DNA of 64,000 nt from positions 8,312,047 to 8,376,046 of the forward strand of contig OX467087.1 in assembly GCA_950106755.1 (NCBI GenBank), written 5' to 3'. Every line of letters starts with the position of its first letter. Position 1 is the first letter of the stretch. Made by a program: the position numbers and the translations under genes. Origin of the DNA: Climacium dendroides (taxonomy: Eukaryota > Streptophyta > Bryopsida > Hypnales > Climaciaceae). Below the pieces are notes generated by a model. It searched no databases. It was not told where the DNA came from and saw only the letters and a list, made by a program, of their open reading frames with translations. Positions 36,203 through 47,927 of the stretch are shown here, one piece after another.

Positions 36203-36980
36203 GCTTGCTATACTACGCATTCATCATTAGAATTTTATAAGAATTTTTATATATTAGATAGAATGCAGAACAAAAATTTCAATAAATCTTCAAATAAAAA
36301 TGACTAAAATCTTTGTATAATTTTTTTTATAAGTAAGCATATATTGAAATGTACAATAGAAATTTATTGAATGATGAATGAAACATATGCAATGGTAAAG
36401 ATACACATACATTAGAATGCATTAAAAATTTGACTCCATTGTTACAAAAAATGGCAATCCAAAATGAAGAATTGAAAAGAAAAACTTATAAATCCCAAAA
36501 ACTTTGTGAACAACTTAGTTGTTGTGGAATCCAAAATTGCTTCAATTGAATAAACTTCTCAAAATCATTTGATAGTAGTAATAGAAAATTGAAATCATGA
36601 AAGCTCAAAGCTTACAAAAGCACAAAATCATAGAAGTGCAAAGAAGTATAAAGCCAAGAGAAGCAATGGATTTGCTACCTCTATAATATCATCCTATGGA
36701 TCCTCTTTAATATCAGCTTGATTGCAACAACTATATTATTTCTATAATATCATCCTTTGTAAAAAGTGATATTATAGAAGTGATTGCAAACTGCTACTCT
36801 ATTTCTGTAATATCACATTGTGTGAAAATACGATTTCTATGTATGCATGATTGAAAATATTTTTACAAAATATTTAAAATAATTATTTAAAAAACTTATT
36901 GAAATCATTATCATGCATTCTATTCAAATATATCAAAATTTTACTAATATGTGATACAATGAATGCGTAGTATAGCAAGC
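36203..36980. mobile_element. Non-autonomous TIR element, about 780 bp
   Basis: Bases 36203-36224 and 36959-36980 are perfect 22-bp inverted repeats (core TGCTATACTACGCATTCAT and complement). Imperfect pairing extends inward for a further 50-60 bases (shared GAATGCA and ATTTCAATAA). No transposase frame is present. The target duplication is not clear, so the superfamily is not assigned. Internal sequence and TAATATCAC hairpins match 2110-2850. Confidence 0.8.
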
Positions 36981-39900
36981 ACGAGCCCCTAATATTAATG
37001 GTGGCATTTGTGATATTACAGAGGGACTTATGATTTTAGTATGAAGATTAGCTTCAACATGTAAAATGTACCCTATATTAGGTCTCATGTTGTTTCTAAA
37101 GTAACTGCTAGTGAAGTATGTGGACTTAGTAGATGATATCATGTGTAATCTAAATTTCGTTCTATCCAATAAAACCTAGGACCTTTGTATAGGAGTTTTT
37201 AAACAAGGAAGGTTAAATAGTCTATCATTGTGTACATGAGTAAAGCCACTTTTCAAATAGATATATCTTATAATTTGAATCTTATGGAAAATAAAGATAC
37301 ATTAACCCATTGGATGTAGAATTAAAGGACATTTTTTTATCCTACTTTTAGTTTCTAGCAAAGCACATTTGTAATCATTTCCTATTGCATTTGCTCAAAG
37401 CCATAGGCTCACAATATTTACTTAAAGCATTACTTTTTCATTCCACAATACTGCTAGTACATTCAACTTCATCAATCCATTATAAGCTTTATAGTTGTGC
37501 TTATAACAATTCTCTACTATTTTCCTCAAGATAATTTGACAATTTGCTTCAAACAACTCTATTTATAGCCAATTCTATTCTAATGTAGACAATTGCTTAA
37601 AGCATGACAACATTTAACATCACTAATTCCTTTAAGAAATTGTGCTTATAGCCTTTAGTTCAAGATTAGAGTATTCAATGATATAATTGCTTGAAGCATC
37701 CACATTCGTCAATTTGCACTAATCATTGGTATCTTGCATACATAATGTCTTCCTTAATATTGATTTCTTTAGGCTAACATTACCCTACAATTTAAATCTC
37801 TTTAACACAACATTAAATTATCTAATCCCTAGATAAATTCATATCTCCATTTAAAATACCCAATCGTTGTGATTTGCTCACATACACATTTCAATCTACT
37901 CACTCACTCAGGATTTGCATAAATTCAATTACAAGCTTAAAACTGCAAATCAATTTTCACTAGTATAGTTCCAAGACTTACTCTCTTGTAATACACAACC
38001 ATTATCAATCCCACATACATTCCACAAAGCAATAGCTTTAAGATTACTACATGAAATCTCGTATACAGTTTTAAACAACGTGATGGCTTCTATGCAAAAA
38101 GAAGCAATTAAGTATGTTATAGCTGCATTGCATAAAACAAGAAGAAAATATAAAATGAGAGAGAGTGTGAAGGAAATAAATTCCTTGTCCAAATATACAC
38201 CGATTAAACCATTTACTTGGCTTCAAGCACCTCCCTAAATCTACACCAATTAAACCATTCTAATTTTCCAATTGCTCAAGGCTATTTTTGATATCCTAAA
38301 GAAATTTTTGAAATTGTTTGACAAAGAGATTCAAAATAGCACTTACTTTCTAAAGCAAGAGAATTGTATAAGTCCTATTTACACATCAAACAAAAATTGA
38401 ACTCAAAAGAATTTTTTTTCACACTCACATCGGGTAACAAAATAATTCCATCAACCACCAAAGAATCAAGGTGGTTTTTTGTCAAAAAAACATCCAAAAC
38501 TACCATTATTTTCTATTGCGACAAGAAATCTTTGACTTTTTTTGGCATATCTGACTATAGGGTTTTGTACTAGACTAGTGTAAGAATTTGCCATTAGGGG
38601 AGATTTGAGGCTTCTAAGAGATTGTTTTAGTGTTGTTCCCCTTGCTATGAACTACTACAATGTTGCTAGAGTATAAAATTATTATTTTTTAAATTTAAAG
38701 TTTTAAAATTTCAAATTTAATATTTAAATATTTAAATTACTTATATATAATATAAAATAATTAAATATTAATATCTAATGTAGCCAACTCTTGACTACAT
38801 AGACTATTGACTTGGGCGTTGTTTCCATGTTCCCCATAGTCCAAGAACTCAAGGTCTTCTAAAGGTTTCAAAAATCTTCTAATGGGAAGAAATTTTAAAA
38901 ACTTTGACTATGCAAATTGTAAGATATTTGTGTTTAAAATGAAGAAAACAAGTTCTTTTGCATTTTATATGACTAGATTATTAGACTTTGAATCTTCTTA
39001 ATCTTAAATTTTTGTTTTATCAAACTTTTTGTTTTTGATTTTTGATTTTTTCACTATAGAGTTTTTGTTTTTTACAAAAGAATCTATATTGAAGAATCAA
39101 GTTGAGAAAGTAGGAAAAAAAATTCAAACAAAAAAATGAACTTGATTTCATTCTTTAGAGAAGTAGGAACAAGATAGAAGGAAAAACTCTAAATTATTGA
39201 TAGTTTTCAAGTGATGGAATTTAAACAATTTGGTCCCAATGTTGAAATTGTTCTAGCAAACCAATAGGACCTTGCGAAACTTTTTTGTTTTGAAAATTGT
39301 TAAAATTGAGTTCAAAATTAAATCCAATACATTATTTTCTTAAGAAGATGCAATAGTTGTCCCCCCAAAAGAAGCTCTATAATTTCCAAATCACTAGTCC
39401 AAATGGAATGAATCAAAAACTTTTCATATAGACAAAAATACAATCTATGAGAAATCAATTTTAAGAAAATTATTTTAAGTTGTTGTGGTTTTTGTTTGGT
39501 TGCTCGATGAACCCAAAAGAGAGCTTATTATGGCATAATTTTTGCCCTGGACACCAATTGAAATAAAAATTATATTTACATAAAGCTTAATTATTTTTCT
39601 ATCCCCAAAAATTTCAAAAAGTAAAGTCAAAAATAGAGATCACACAAGCCCACCTAAAAATTATTTTTTCCCCAAGGGTTTTTTAGTCTTCCAAGAATTA
39701 ACCCTAAAAAAATAGGCATGAACACAGTTTTAGGCCTCATAATTTTTTACTATGTTGGATTCCATTTTGCAACTATATATGAATGAAATATTTTATTTTA
39801 TTTTTTAAATATTAAATCACATGATTTTAATAAGCCACAAAAAAAAATAATAAAAAATTGAAATTACTAGCAATTCTTTAAAGGAAAGGGAAGAGAATTT

Positions 39901-40137
39901 ATATCAAATACAAAATAAGTTATGACTTTCATATGATCTTCATACAAAAGATCATGTGACTTTCATATGAAGATTATATAAAAGCAACATGGATTAGCGA
40001 TGCATTATCAATAGTGCTTTTTTGGGGGGTGATTTACTGCTCAACTAAGTGATGCAATTTCTTTTGAGGGAATATTGAGCGATAGATTCTTCTATTTTCA
40101 ATGGATGAAATCACTCAATTACTACGTAATCTACAAA
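36981..40137. other. AT-rich intergenic stretch
   Basis: No gene is supported. It contains a partial repeat of the 2.7-kb hairpin motif at about 37010-37060 and the dispersed repeat at 39160-39740. Short open frames lack splice sites, codon pattern or recognisable motifs. Confidence 0.6.
39160..39740. repeat. Dispersed repeat, copy 2
   Basis: Same-orientation relative of 960-1500; the shared order of blocks includes ATTGTTCTAGCAA, TCCAAATGGAATGAATCAAA and CAATTGAAATAAAAATTA. It is diverged and non-coding. Confidence 0.65.
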
Positions 40138-40399
40138 CAATAGTACTCTATCGTGGATGACTTTACAATATAGATAACTTTGGGACGAATACATGTGTCT
40201 TCATCCACAATTTTGCATGTTTCATCCATGCCAACCAATGTAAATAGCTTCACCACACCAAGCCCGGACAATAGTGCTCTATTGTGGATGACTTTACAAG
40301 ATAGATAACTTTGGGACGAATACATGTGTTTTCATCCACAATTTTGCATGTTTCATCCATGCCAACAAATGTAAATAGCTTCACCACACCAAGCCACTT
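40138..40399. repeat. 131-bp tandem duplication
   Basis: The block from CAATAGTACTCTAT at 40138 recurs from 40269 (CAATAGTGCTCTAT) with a handful of substitutions, ending in CTTCACCACACCAAGCC in both. It lies about 550 bases upstream of the USP39 start. Confidence 0.92.
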
Positions 40400-40680
40400 T
40401 ATATCTCTTTGAGCGCTACCTATAAATAATGAAATAAGTAATCACTGATTACTAGTATTTAAAGTAAATAAGCCCATTGCAGACCAAATGGAAGCAATCC
40501 CATTGCACCCAAAACTATATTGGCAGTCTATATTCAAGTTCTAAAATGTACACCACTAACATACTTTTGCCTGCAATGGGGTCACTTATACCTTATGAAG
40601 TAGAAATTAAGAAATCTGAGCTGCCTTCAGACCTTCAGCTTTGGTGACTGCAGAAGAAACTAAGTTACAGTGATATTCTT

Positions 40681-40785
40681 TTAGGGTTTGGCGCTCGCAC
40701 TCTGTACTGTAGAAGTGCAACCCGTGATTCTGTGGTGTTGCGGACAAGGCTCGTCTCCTTCTCTCTCTCCTTTTTTTAGGGTTTG
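40681..40785 (+). promoter_or_regulatory. Paired telo-box-like motifs upstream of USP39
   Basis: TTAGGGTTTG occurs at 40681-40690 and again at 40776-40785, within a pyrimidine-rich region about 150-250 bases before the ATG. Telo-box motifs (AAACCCTA) are common in plant promoters of growth and RNA-processing genes. The surrounding sequence also looks locally duplicated (CTCGCACTCT and GTGATTCTGT each occur twice). Confidence 0.5.
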
Positions 40786-40932
40786 GGTGTTCATATCCTC
40801 GCACTCTTTAAAAAAATTGCGAGCTCCTTTGCCGTGATTCTGTTGCTTTCTGTGGTCACGGGACTGGCTCTTTGTTTTCGAGACTCTTGTCAGTGGCTCA
40901 TTCTCCTCCTCTTCCTCGGTTAGGATTCCTCA

Positions 40933-43900
40933 ATGAAGCGCGATAGGGAGGATGATAACAATGGCCTAGTGGAAGCCGTAGCTATGCCAGATCGCGAACC
41001 TGAGGTGGATATACAGAACGCCGAATTGAACGGCATTCGGAAGAAGTTTAAGATTCCTGCTTCTCCCAGGGATGGCGTGCTGTCCAATCTCGGTGCTTAC
41101 GGAGAGGAAGAAGAGGAAGAAGACGAGGAGGTGAAAGAGAAAGAGAAGGTTTATGAGTACGAAAGCGATGAGGAGGCGGAACGCAGAAGTGCGGGCCTGC
41201 GGCGCGACACTGAAGTGCGCAAGGATTGTCCCTATTTGGATACTGTGAATAGACAGGTATGCTGTTGCATTCGTGTTTTTTTTGACTTAGAAGGGTTTGA
41301 AATCGCTAAGTTTTTTTTAAAAATTTATTGATGATACTCTAGTACTTAAACGGGGGACTGTTGAGTGCCCTGCTCTCGATCTGGGCGACTGTATGTGGAG
41401 CAGAGTTGCGGAAAAACGAAATGTTCCGTTTAGTTCAATTTTTGATTGCGTTTCTGATTGTCTTGGATTGCGAATTTAAATTCTGTTTGTGAAGACTCTG
41501 TTCTTCAGCCGTAAGTACACATACAAAGATTGGTTAACGCTAATAATTCTTCAAATGATTACTGACCTAGAAATTGGAAAATGGAAAATAACGGTTTCCA
41601 GTAACCCTGCTGTGGATTTGGTGCTGTAACTTACTTAACATTGTTGTCTCCAGGTGCTGGATTTCGACTTTGAGAAATTTTGCTCGGTCTCACTTTCGAA
41701 TTTGAATGTGTACGCATGCCTTGTGTGTGGGAAATATTTTCAAGGGCGGGGTCGAAAGTCTTTTGCTTACACGCACAGTCTTGAAGCTGGGCATCATGTC
41801 TTCATCAATCTGCACACGGAGAAGGTTTACTGTCTTCCAGATGGCTACGAAGTGAACGACCCTTCGCTAGACGATATTCGATACGTCTTGAACCCACGGT
41901 ATGCTCTAACCGTTCCTCTTCATTAAGTTGTTGAAGTATTCCATTAGGTTAAACCCTGGCTTTGGGGGACCAGAAAATCACTGTAGAGAGCACAACACAT
42001 CAGTGGGAAAGTGTCACTCGTGGTTTTAGGGTTTAGGAAGAACACTCCAGGCATGCCACCAATTGAAAGCAGCTGCACGGCCACAGAGGTGCATACCCGG
42101 GATTTATATCTCTAGAAATTTTACCTATTGATATAAATTGTTGAGTAAAGCTGCTGATGTCATCTTTTCAACATGTTTTTCTTTTGTATGTGACTACATT
42201 CCTTCTAATTGTAACTTGCAAAGCATAATCTTATATTGTGACCATTGTGTGCTTTTTGGAATTGCAGGTTTACTAGAGCACAAACAGAGCAGTTGGACAA
42301 AATCAAACAATGGTCAAGAGCGCTGGACGGTTCAGACTATCTTCCAGGAATGGTTAGTAAACTTGTCTTGGTTTATTTTCTAGCGTTACATGATAATTTT
42401 TGAAGTTTTTATGGCTACTTCGGCAAATGACATACGTGCTTTTGCTTGTCTGGAACATGCTGGCCACTCGTAATTCATTTTGGTGCTTTTCCAGGTGGGT
42501 ATTAACAATATCAAGGAAAACGATTTTGTGAATGTTACTATTCAATCACTCATGCGAGTCACCCCATTGAGGAACTTCTTCCTGCTTCCCGAGAATTATA
42601 AGACATGCAAATCTCCTCTGGTGCAGCGCTTCGGTGAATTGACAAAAAAGATTTGGCATGTGAGGAATTTCAAGGGTCAGGTATGAATATTATTTACTGT
42701 TGGATGCATTCAAGGGCGTAGGTTCTTGCTTTTTTGCAGTTGATCGAGCCCAGATCCTTCTTTGTCAGAGTGGTGTTTCTTAGACTTTGTGTAACGTGGG
42801 ATTTATCCAATATTCACGTCTGCAGACTGGAGATTTGGGAGAGTTTATTATGCAAAATTGTAAAATAGTTAACAAGCCATTGTGTAAAGCCTTACTGGTT
42901 ACAATCTTTACTCGTGTTCATAGACTTACACAAATACGTAACTGTGGACATCCACTTATGGGCACCAATTGGTATTGGCAGGTCAGTCCTCATGAATTTT
43001 TGCAAGCAGTGATGGTAGCGAGTAAGAAGAGATTTCGAATTGGTGTGCAATCTGATCCCGTGGAGTTTATGTCATGGCTCTTGAACACTCTTCATACGGA
43101 TCTTGGGGGTACAAAGAAACGCAACAGCAGTATTATCTACAAGTGCTTTCGGGTCAGAATCCTGATTTGTACCCTTCAATGCAGAGACTATTGGTGCTAA
43201 CTAGATCCCAACTTCGTTCTTCAACGTCCTATTCCCTCCTGTACTGCAAAGTTGATGTCTGTGACTTAATTGAGTTCATACAGTTAGCAGCTCCATGTGT
43301 TCAAATTGCCGAAGCCTAACATATTGTTACTGATATGTAGGGGGAGTTGGAGGTGACGAAGGAAACTCAGAAGAAGACCATCTCCGAAAAGCGTGAGGGT
43401 GATGGGCAGTCAGGAGCAGATGGGGAAGACAAGGTGGTCTCCAAAACTTTGGAAAGAGAAGTTAGCGGAATGCCTTTCCTGATGCTGGGCCTTGATTTAC
43501 CCCCTCCTCCACTTTTCAAGGACGTCATGGAAAAGAACATTATACCTCAGGTGTGTTTCAATCATGTTTAAGTTGAAAACTAAGGAATGCTTCTTGACCA
43601 AGTTTGCATATGCGGCTAGTGACGGATCTTTGAGTTGCTATACTTTAAGGATGCCAAGCAAAACATGGCAGATACGATTTCCACTACTTGGAATGTATCG
43701 CAGAATCTTGTTCATGCTGTTGATATTCCTGAGATAACTTCGAATATCATAAGACTCTATGTAAGACTCATATCATGAACTCTCAATTTGTGCAGATTCC
43801 TCTTTTCAACATACTGAAGAAGTTTGATGGAGAAATGGTAACAGAAGTCGTGAGGCCCCAGCTTGCTCGGATGCGGTATCGAATCACACGGTTGCCCCAG

Positions 43901-44966
43901 TACATAATTCTTCACATGCGGCGCTTTACAAAGAACAATTTTTTTATGGAAAAGAATCCCACTTTAGGTGAGTAAGCCTTGTTCTCCTTATGGTTATGCT
44001 TCCATGTGTTCTTCAGAAGAATGAGTCGAGGTTAATTGTAGAAACAGGCATCTCTACTCTGGTTTTATTATTCTCTAATAGTGTAGGTGCCCGGCTCTTA
44101 TGGCCTCTTACCCTTTCAGATTTATGTCCAATCTTTTGATGTTATCCTACTTTGCTGTGTGACAGTGAATTTCCCCGTAAAGAATTTGGAGCTTAAGGAT
44201 TACATACCGTTGCCGAAATCAAAAGATGGTGAAAAGCAACGGACCAAATACGACTTGATTGCTAACCTTGTCCACGATGGAAAACCAGGCGAAGGTTCAT
44301 ACAGAGTATTTGTACAGCGAAAGTCAGACGAGATGTGGCAAGTCCTCTTTACTTTTCTTCTGGTGTTTTTGGATTTCTTTGCCCGACAGTTATGAACCAG
44401 GGAGGCATCTCTCTCCAACTTTAGTAGTTCTGATCGCATCCTGCATGGGTACATTCACCCCAAGGAGGCATGTTTTATCCCCAAGAGGGATAAACTAACC
44501 CCTCAATTGAGAATTGAGATTGGAAGGGAATATTGTAAGGTTACTTTGACCCTCTCAAAGGGTAAGATATTTCCTCTTGGGGTGAATAGGGGTGAATGTA
44601 CCCTGTGGATCATCATTTGGCATTGGGTTTGTGGTTTGTAGATTCTATTGTTTTGCATCAGGAGTCAGGGCTTAATAGAGTCATCAGTACTGAGGCATTT
44701 ATCTGCTTATTGGCCTTGTATTGAAGGGGAGCAGCCTTGCATTGACAAAAGCTACATTACTATGAATGTGAGGAAGTTTGAGTAGTTACTTATTCAAGAG
44801 CGAGACAGTGGTACAGGGACAGAGCCTCTCATAGGTTTACCACTTGTTCTAATAACAAGATGTGTTTTGCAGGTATGAGATGCAAGATCTTCACGTTAAT
44901 GAGACTTTGCCCCAAATGGTGGCGCTTTCGGAAACATACATGCAGATTTACGAACAACAGCAATAG
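40933..44966 (+). CDS. USP39: USP39/Sad1-like tri-snRNP assembly factor, 9 exons, 552 aa
   Basis: Homologue of human USP39 and yeast Sad1, a catalytically dead ubiquitin-protease fold needed for U4/U6.U5 tri-snRNP recruitment. Exons: 40933-41256, 41654-41898, 42268-42352, 42495-42680, 42982-43152, 43341-43550, 43796-43967, 44166-44337, 44873-44966; all phases agree. The N terminus is acidic (EEEEEEDEE). A zinc-finger UBP domain follows (CPYLDTVNRQ, CLVCGKYFQGRG, HSLEAGHHVFI). The pseudo-UCH domain begins GINNIKENDFVN, where the catalytic Cys box has no Cys, and contains QRFGELTKKIW, DPVEFMSWLLNTLH, KRRFTKNNFF-like RRFTKNNFFMEKNPT and HDGKPGEGSYRVFV, where the His-box His is replaced. Both replacements are typical of USP39. 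An insert with LEVTKETQKKTISEK occurs before the conserved LGLDLPPPPLFKD. Intron 8 begins with GC. Confidence 0.96.
44338..44872 (+). other. GC-AG intron (USP39 intron 8)
   Basis: The reading frame requires exon 8 to end ATGTG at 44337 and exon 9 to begin at 44873. The donor is therefore GCAAGT, a known minor U2-type class whose other positions match the consensus strongly. Using the nearby GT would break the conserved WYEMQDL sequence. Confidence 0.88.
44447..44603. mobile_element. 157-bp MITE inside USP39 intron 8
   Basis: Perfect 15-bp terminal inverted repeats, GGGTACATTCACCCC (44447-44461) and its complement (44589-44603), with further imperfect pairing inside (CCCCAAGAGG and CCTCTTGGGG). 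No target duplication could be fixed. It lies wholly in the intron. Confidence 0.8.
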
Positions 44967-45461
44967 CCATATTGTATCGATTAATTTGAGTAGACACGGT
45001 CCATGGTATACGCTAGATCGTTGACGCTGATTGTATGCATCTTTGTCATGCATTAACGGGGTCTCGACCGTAGTCAGTATAAGTTTTTTCTTTTACCATA
45101 GTGGTCCTGGCTCTGATCTTTGACTAAGACGCACGTGAGTTGTGTTATTCCAGAGTTTATACATATTGGTTGCCAACGGAACGCTTGAGTGTTCTTTGGG
45201 GGCTGCAGGATTACTTCCACGGTAAACAGGATCAGGATCTGATCATCCCGCATCTGGTAGTTGCACCAAATGGATAGTTCCCAGTTTCTTGCCAAAAGCG
45301 TAGATATTGAACTTCCTTTTATCTATTTGTGAACATTGCCGTTGGTCTTGCTTATCGTAGGAAATGATCTGGGTCAGTAGTGGTAAATTGGAATTCTGGT
45401 AACGGTGATAGCTGGCCCCTTGACCTGCCGAACCCTGCCTCTAGTGGGGCTGGTTGGGTTG
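44967..45461. other. USP39 3' flank
   Basis: Probably 3' UTR followed by spacer. No exon, RNA gene or repeat is recognised before the MITE. Confidence 0.5.
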
Positions 45462-46026
45462 TACTCCCTCCATCCCAAATTGATCTTCATTTTGTCCTCA
45501 ATTTTTTGTCCCGAAATGATCTTGTTGCAGTTGCAGTTTGTGACGTTGAAAATCGGTCAAATTCAGCTTTAGATTGCTATCTAGGATTAGCAAAACAACT
45601 TTGAGCAATAGTTCTCCCTCCATTTATGCAATCTTCAATTGAAAGACAAATGAAATGATCAAAGGGGTTAATCAACACTATTTGTTCTTTTTTTTTTGCA
45701 TTTCTTTGAATGTTGTCCAATTGAAGAGATGAAGCTTTAGGAGGTGGTACATAGGTCCACATATGGTCTTGGGCCCATACTAACTATTCACAAAATGACA
45801 CCTCACAATCAATAAATAAGTGTCTATTGGTGTTTTTTGAAATGTCCAAGAAAATTTATTTTTCAATATTCCAAAATTGCACTTTGAAAAGGATTTCAAA
45901 CTCAAAGTTTCTAGGAGTGCAATGAACTCTGCTTAGAATACAAACCAATTTTTAAAATGTTAATTTTAGCTTTAATTTAGAATATTATGTCTTGTAGGAA
46001 GATCATTTGGGGGGTGGAAGTAGTAT
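45462..46026. mobile_element. Mariner-type MITE, copy 2
   Basis: 565 bp from TACTCCCTCCATCCCAAATT to GGTGGAAGTAGTA. It aligns with 29927-30595 through most of its length (shared GGTCAAATT, ATAAAACAACT-like, CTCCCTCCAT and GAAGATCATTTGGGG blocks) with many differences, so both are old. No transposase frame is present. Confidence 0.8.
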
Positions 46027-46179
46027 TTATTCTTCTTGCTCAATGCATTATGACCCTATTCTATTTTTCCCAAATTTTTTTGAAAATAATAGTAATAGTA
46101 ATTGATTTCAATTTCTCTCTAACCTCTAAAGGTCCAAAGTCCTAGAATGGATTTTTAAGAATTTTGGGCAAATTCCTAT

Positions 46180-46453
46180 GGGTTCAAATTCTACAATAAT
46201 TTTTTGAAACTTCTTTTGGAGGTAAGGGGGAATATCATTTTTATGTCATCGCTAAACAGGGAAAAAAATTATGCTCTTCTACGATCAAAATGTTTGATTT
46301 TAGGTAGCCAAAAACAATTAATTCAAAATTAATTTTAAAAAATTCCATAAAAACTATATTCAAGTCTACTTGGAAAGCTTTTATTCATTCAATTTGAATT
46401 AGGCACGTGAAAGTTACGATGAATTTTGTTTTGTGGTAATGAAAGCATCTTCC

Positions 46454-46497
<44 letters not shown>

Positions 46498-46560
46498 ATA
46501 GGATTTGTTTTTGACCTCAATTTTTATAAGTTTTCAATATAAAGAGTTTGATTGTGTATT
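46180..46560. repeat. Dispersed repeat related to 1-kb and 56-kb elements
   Basis: Part of this stretch (GGAAAGCTTTTATTCATTC, GTGAAAGTTACGA) matches 56060-56180 inside a foldback, and the end (TTTTTGACCTCAATTTTTAT) is the complement of about 1090-1130. The whole suggests one family with copies in several orientations. Confidence 0.5.
46457..46494. repeat. (AT)n microsatellite, about 19 units
   Basis: An uninterrupted AT alternation of about 38 bases within the dispersed repeat. Confidence 0.97.
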
Positions 46561-47443
46561 GATTACTTAATCCAACAATCTCACCATTAAAATTGATATG
46601 TTTCAATCCCTGATTTTCAAACTATTTGTGATTTTACTTTTCCTTCCATTTTGTATTTACTTCTACTTTAAAAAAAATTTAAGGATGAAAATCCAACCAT
46701 ATCCAACAATATCATTTATGAATTGAAAGTTGTGATCTCCATGCAACGAAAATGCCCTCGCTCTGTCGAACTGAATTCATGTCACATTCTCTTAAATTAT
46801 TGCATTTGTACCCAATTGCATTAAAACTGGACCCAAGGGGTAGTTTCAATGCACATGGACCTTACAGCGAAATTAATTGCTGGTTGTTCACCCATCTCCT
46901 GCCTTGGCATTTTCGCTGCATTGAGATGACAACTTGATTGGGCCAATGCCGACCGGTGTACTTTAGCATTTGGATTGAGGGTCGCTTACACCTACAGTAA
47001 ATAGTGAAATTAGGTTGCCCCACACTAAATTCTTGACATTCCACACTATATAAATATGTATAGTTAGTGTAGATGGATGCCGTAATGTAGGAACCATGTG
47101 TGTTGCATGGGTTGGTGCACTGGTTCATGACTTGGGTTTAGATAATTGCTTGTGTTTCCATCTGGACGAGTGGTGAGTCACGAGGCAACTCTCCTGAGTA
47201 AGGCAACCTAATTGTTCAGGCAACCTGATTTCACTATTTAGTGTAGAGGTTGGGTAGTTCCCCTTGAGGCCGATTGCACAAAATTTCAGTTCTTTGGGGG
47301 CTTAAGGGCCAATTCACACTATGGTTGTCCAAGTCAAGAGGCCATGGAATTGAGTGGTCAAACTTTGTTGACAATTCAAAGAAACAAACAATAAATAGGC
47401 AATAAATTAATGCCTTCAACCAACTATAGTGTGAAGCTTCTAA

Positions 47444-47927
47444 AGGCCAAATTCAAAGTCCTAACCCTTGGCAATGAACTCCCACGGCCACTCAACTTGG
47501 ACGACCATAGTGTGAAGCCTCCAAAGGCTAAGCCAAAGTCCAAATTCTTAGCAATTTAACAAATTGAGATCTTGTCATAAGTCCACAACCTCTTGGCTAT
47601 AGTAAGGCCAAATTCAAAGTCCTAACCCTTGGCAATGAACTCCCACGGCCACTCAACTTGGACGACCATAGTGTGAAGCCTCCAAAGGCTAAGCCAAAGT
47701 CCAAATTCTTAGCAATTTAACAAATTGAGATCTTGTCATAAGTCCACAACCTCTTGGCTATAGTAAGGCCAAATTCAAAGTCCTAACCCTTGGCAATGAA
47801 CTCCCACGGCCACTCAACTTGGACGACCATAGTGTGAAGCCTCCAAAGGCTAAGCCAAAGTCCAAATTCTTAGCAATTTAACAAGTTGAGATCTTGTCAT
47901 AAGTCCATGGCCTCTTGGCTATAGTTT
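47444..47927. repeat. 161-bp tandem repeat, three copies
   Basis: Units start at 47444, 47605 and 47766 (AGGCCAAATTCAAAGTCCTA). Copies are almost identical: only scattered changes such as CAAATTGAG/CAAGTTGAG and CACAACCTC/CATGGCCTC are seen, both in the last copy. A degenerate relative precedes them near 47320-47440. No open frame runs through the array. Confidence 0.95.
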
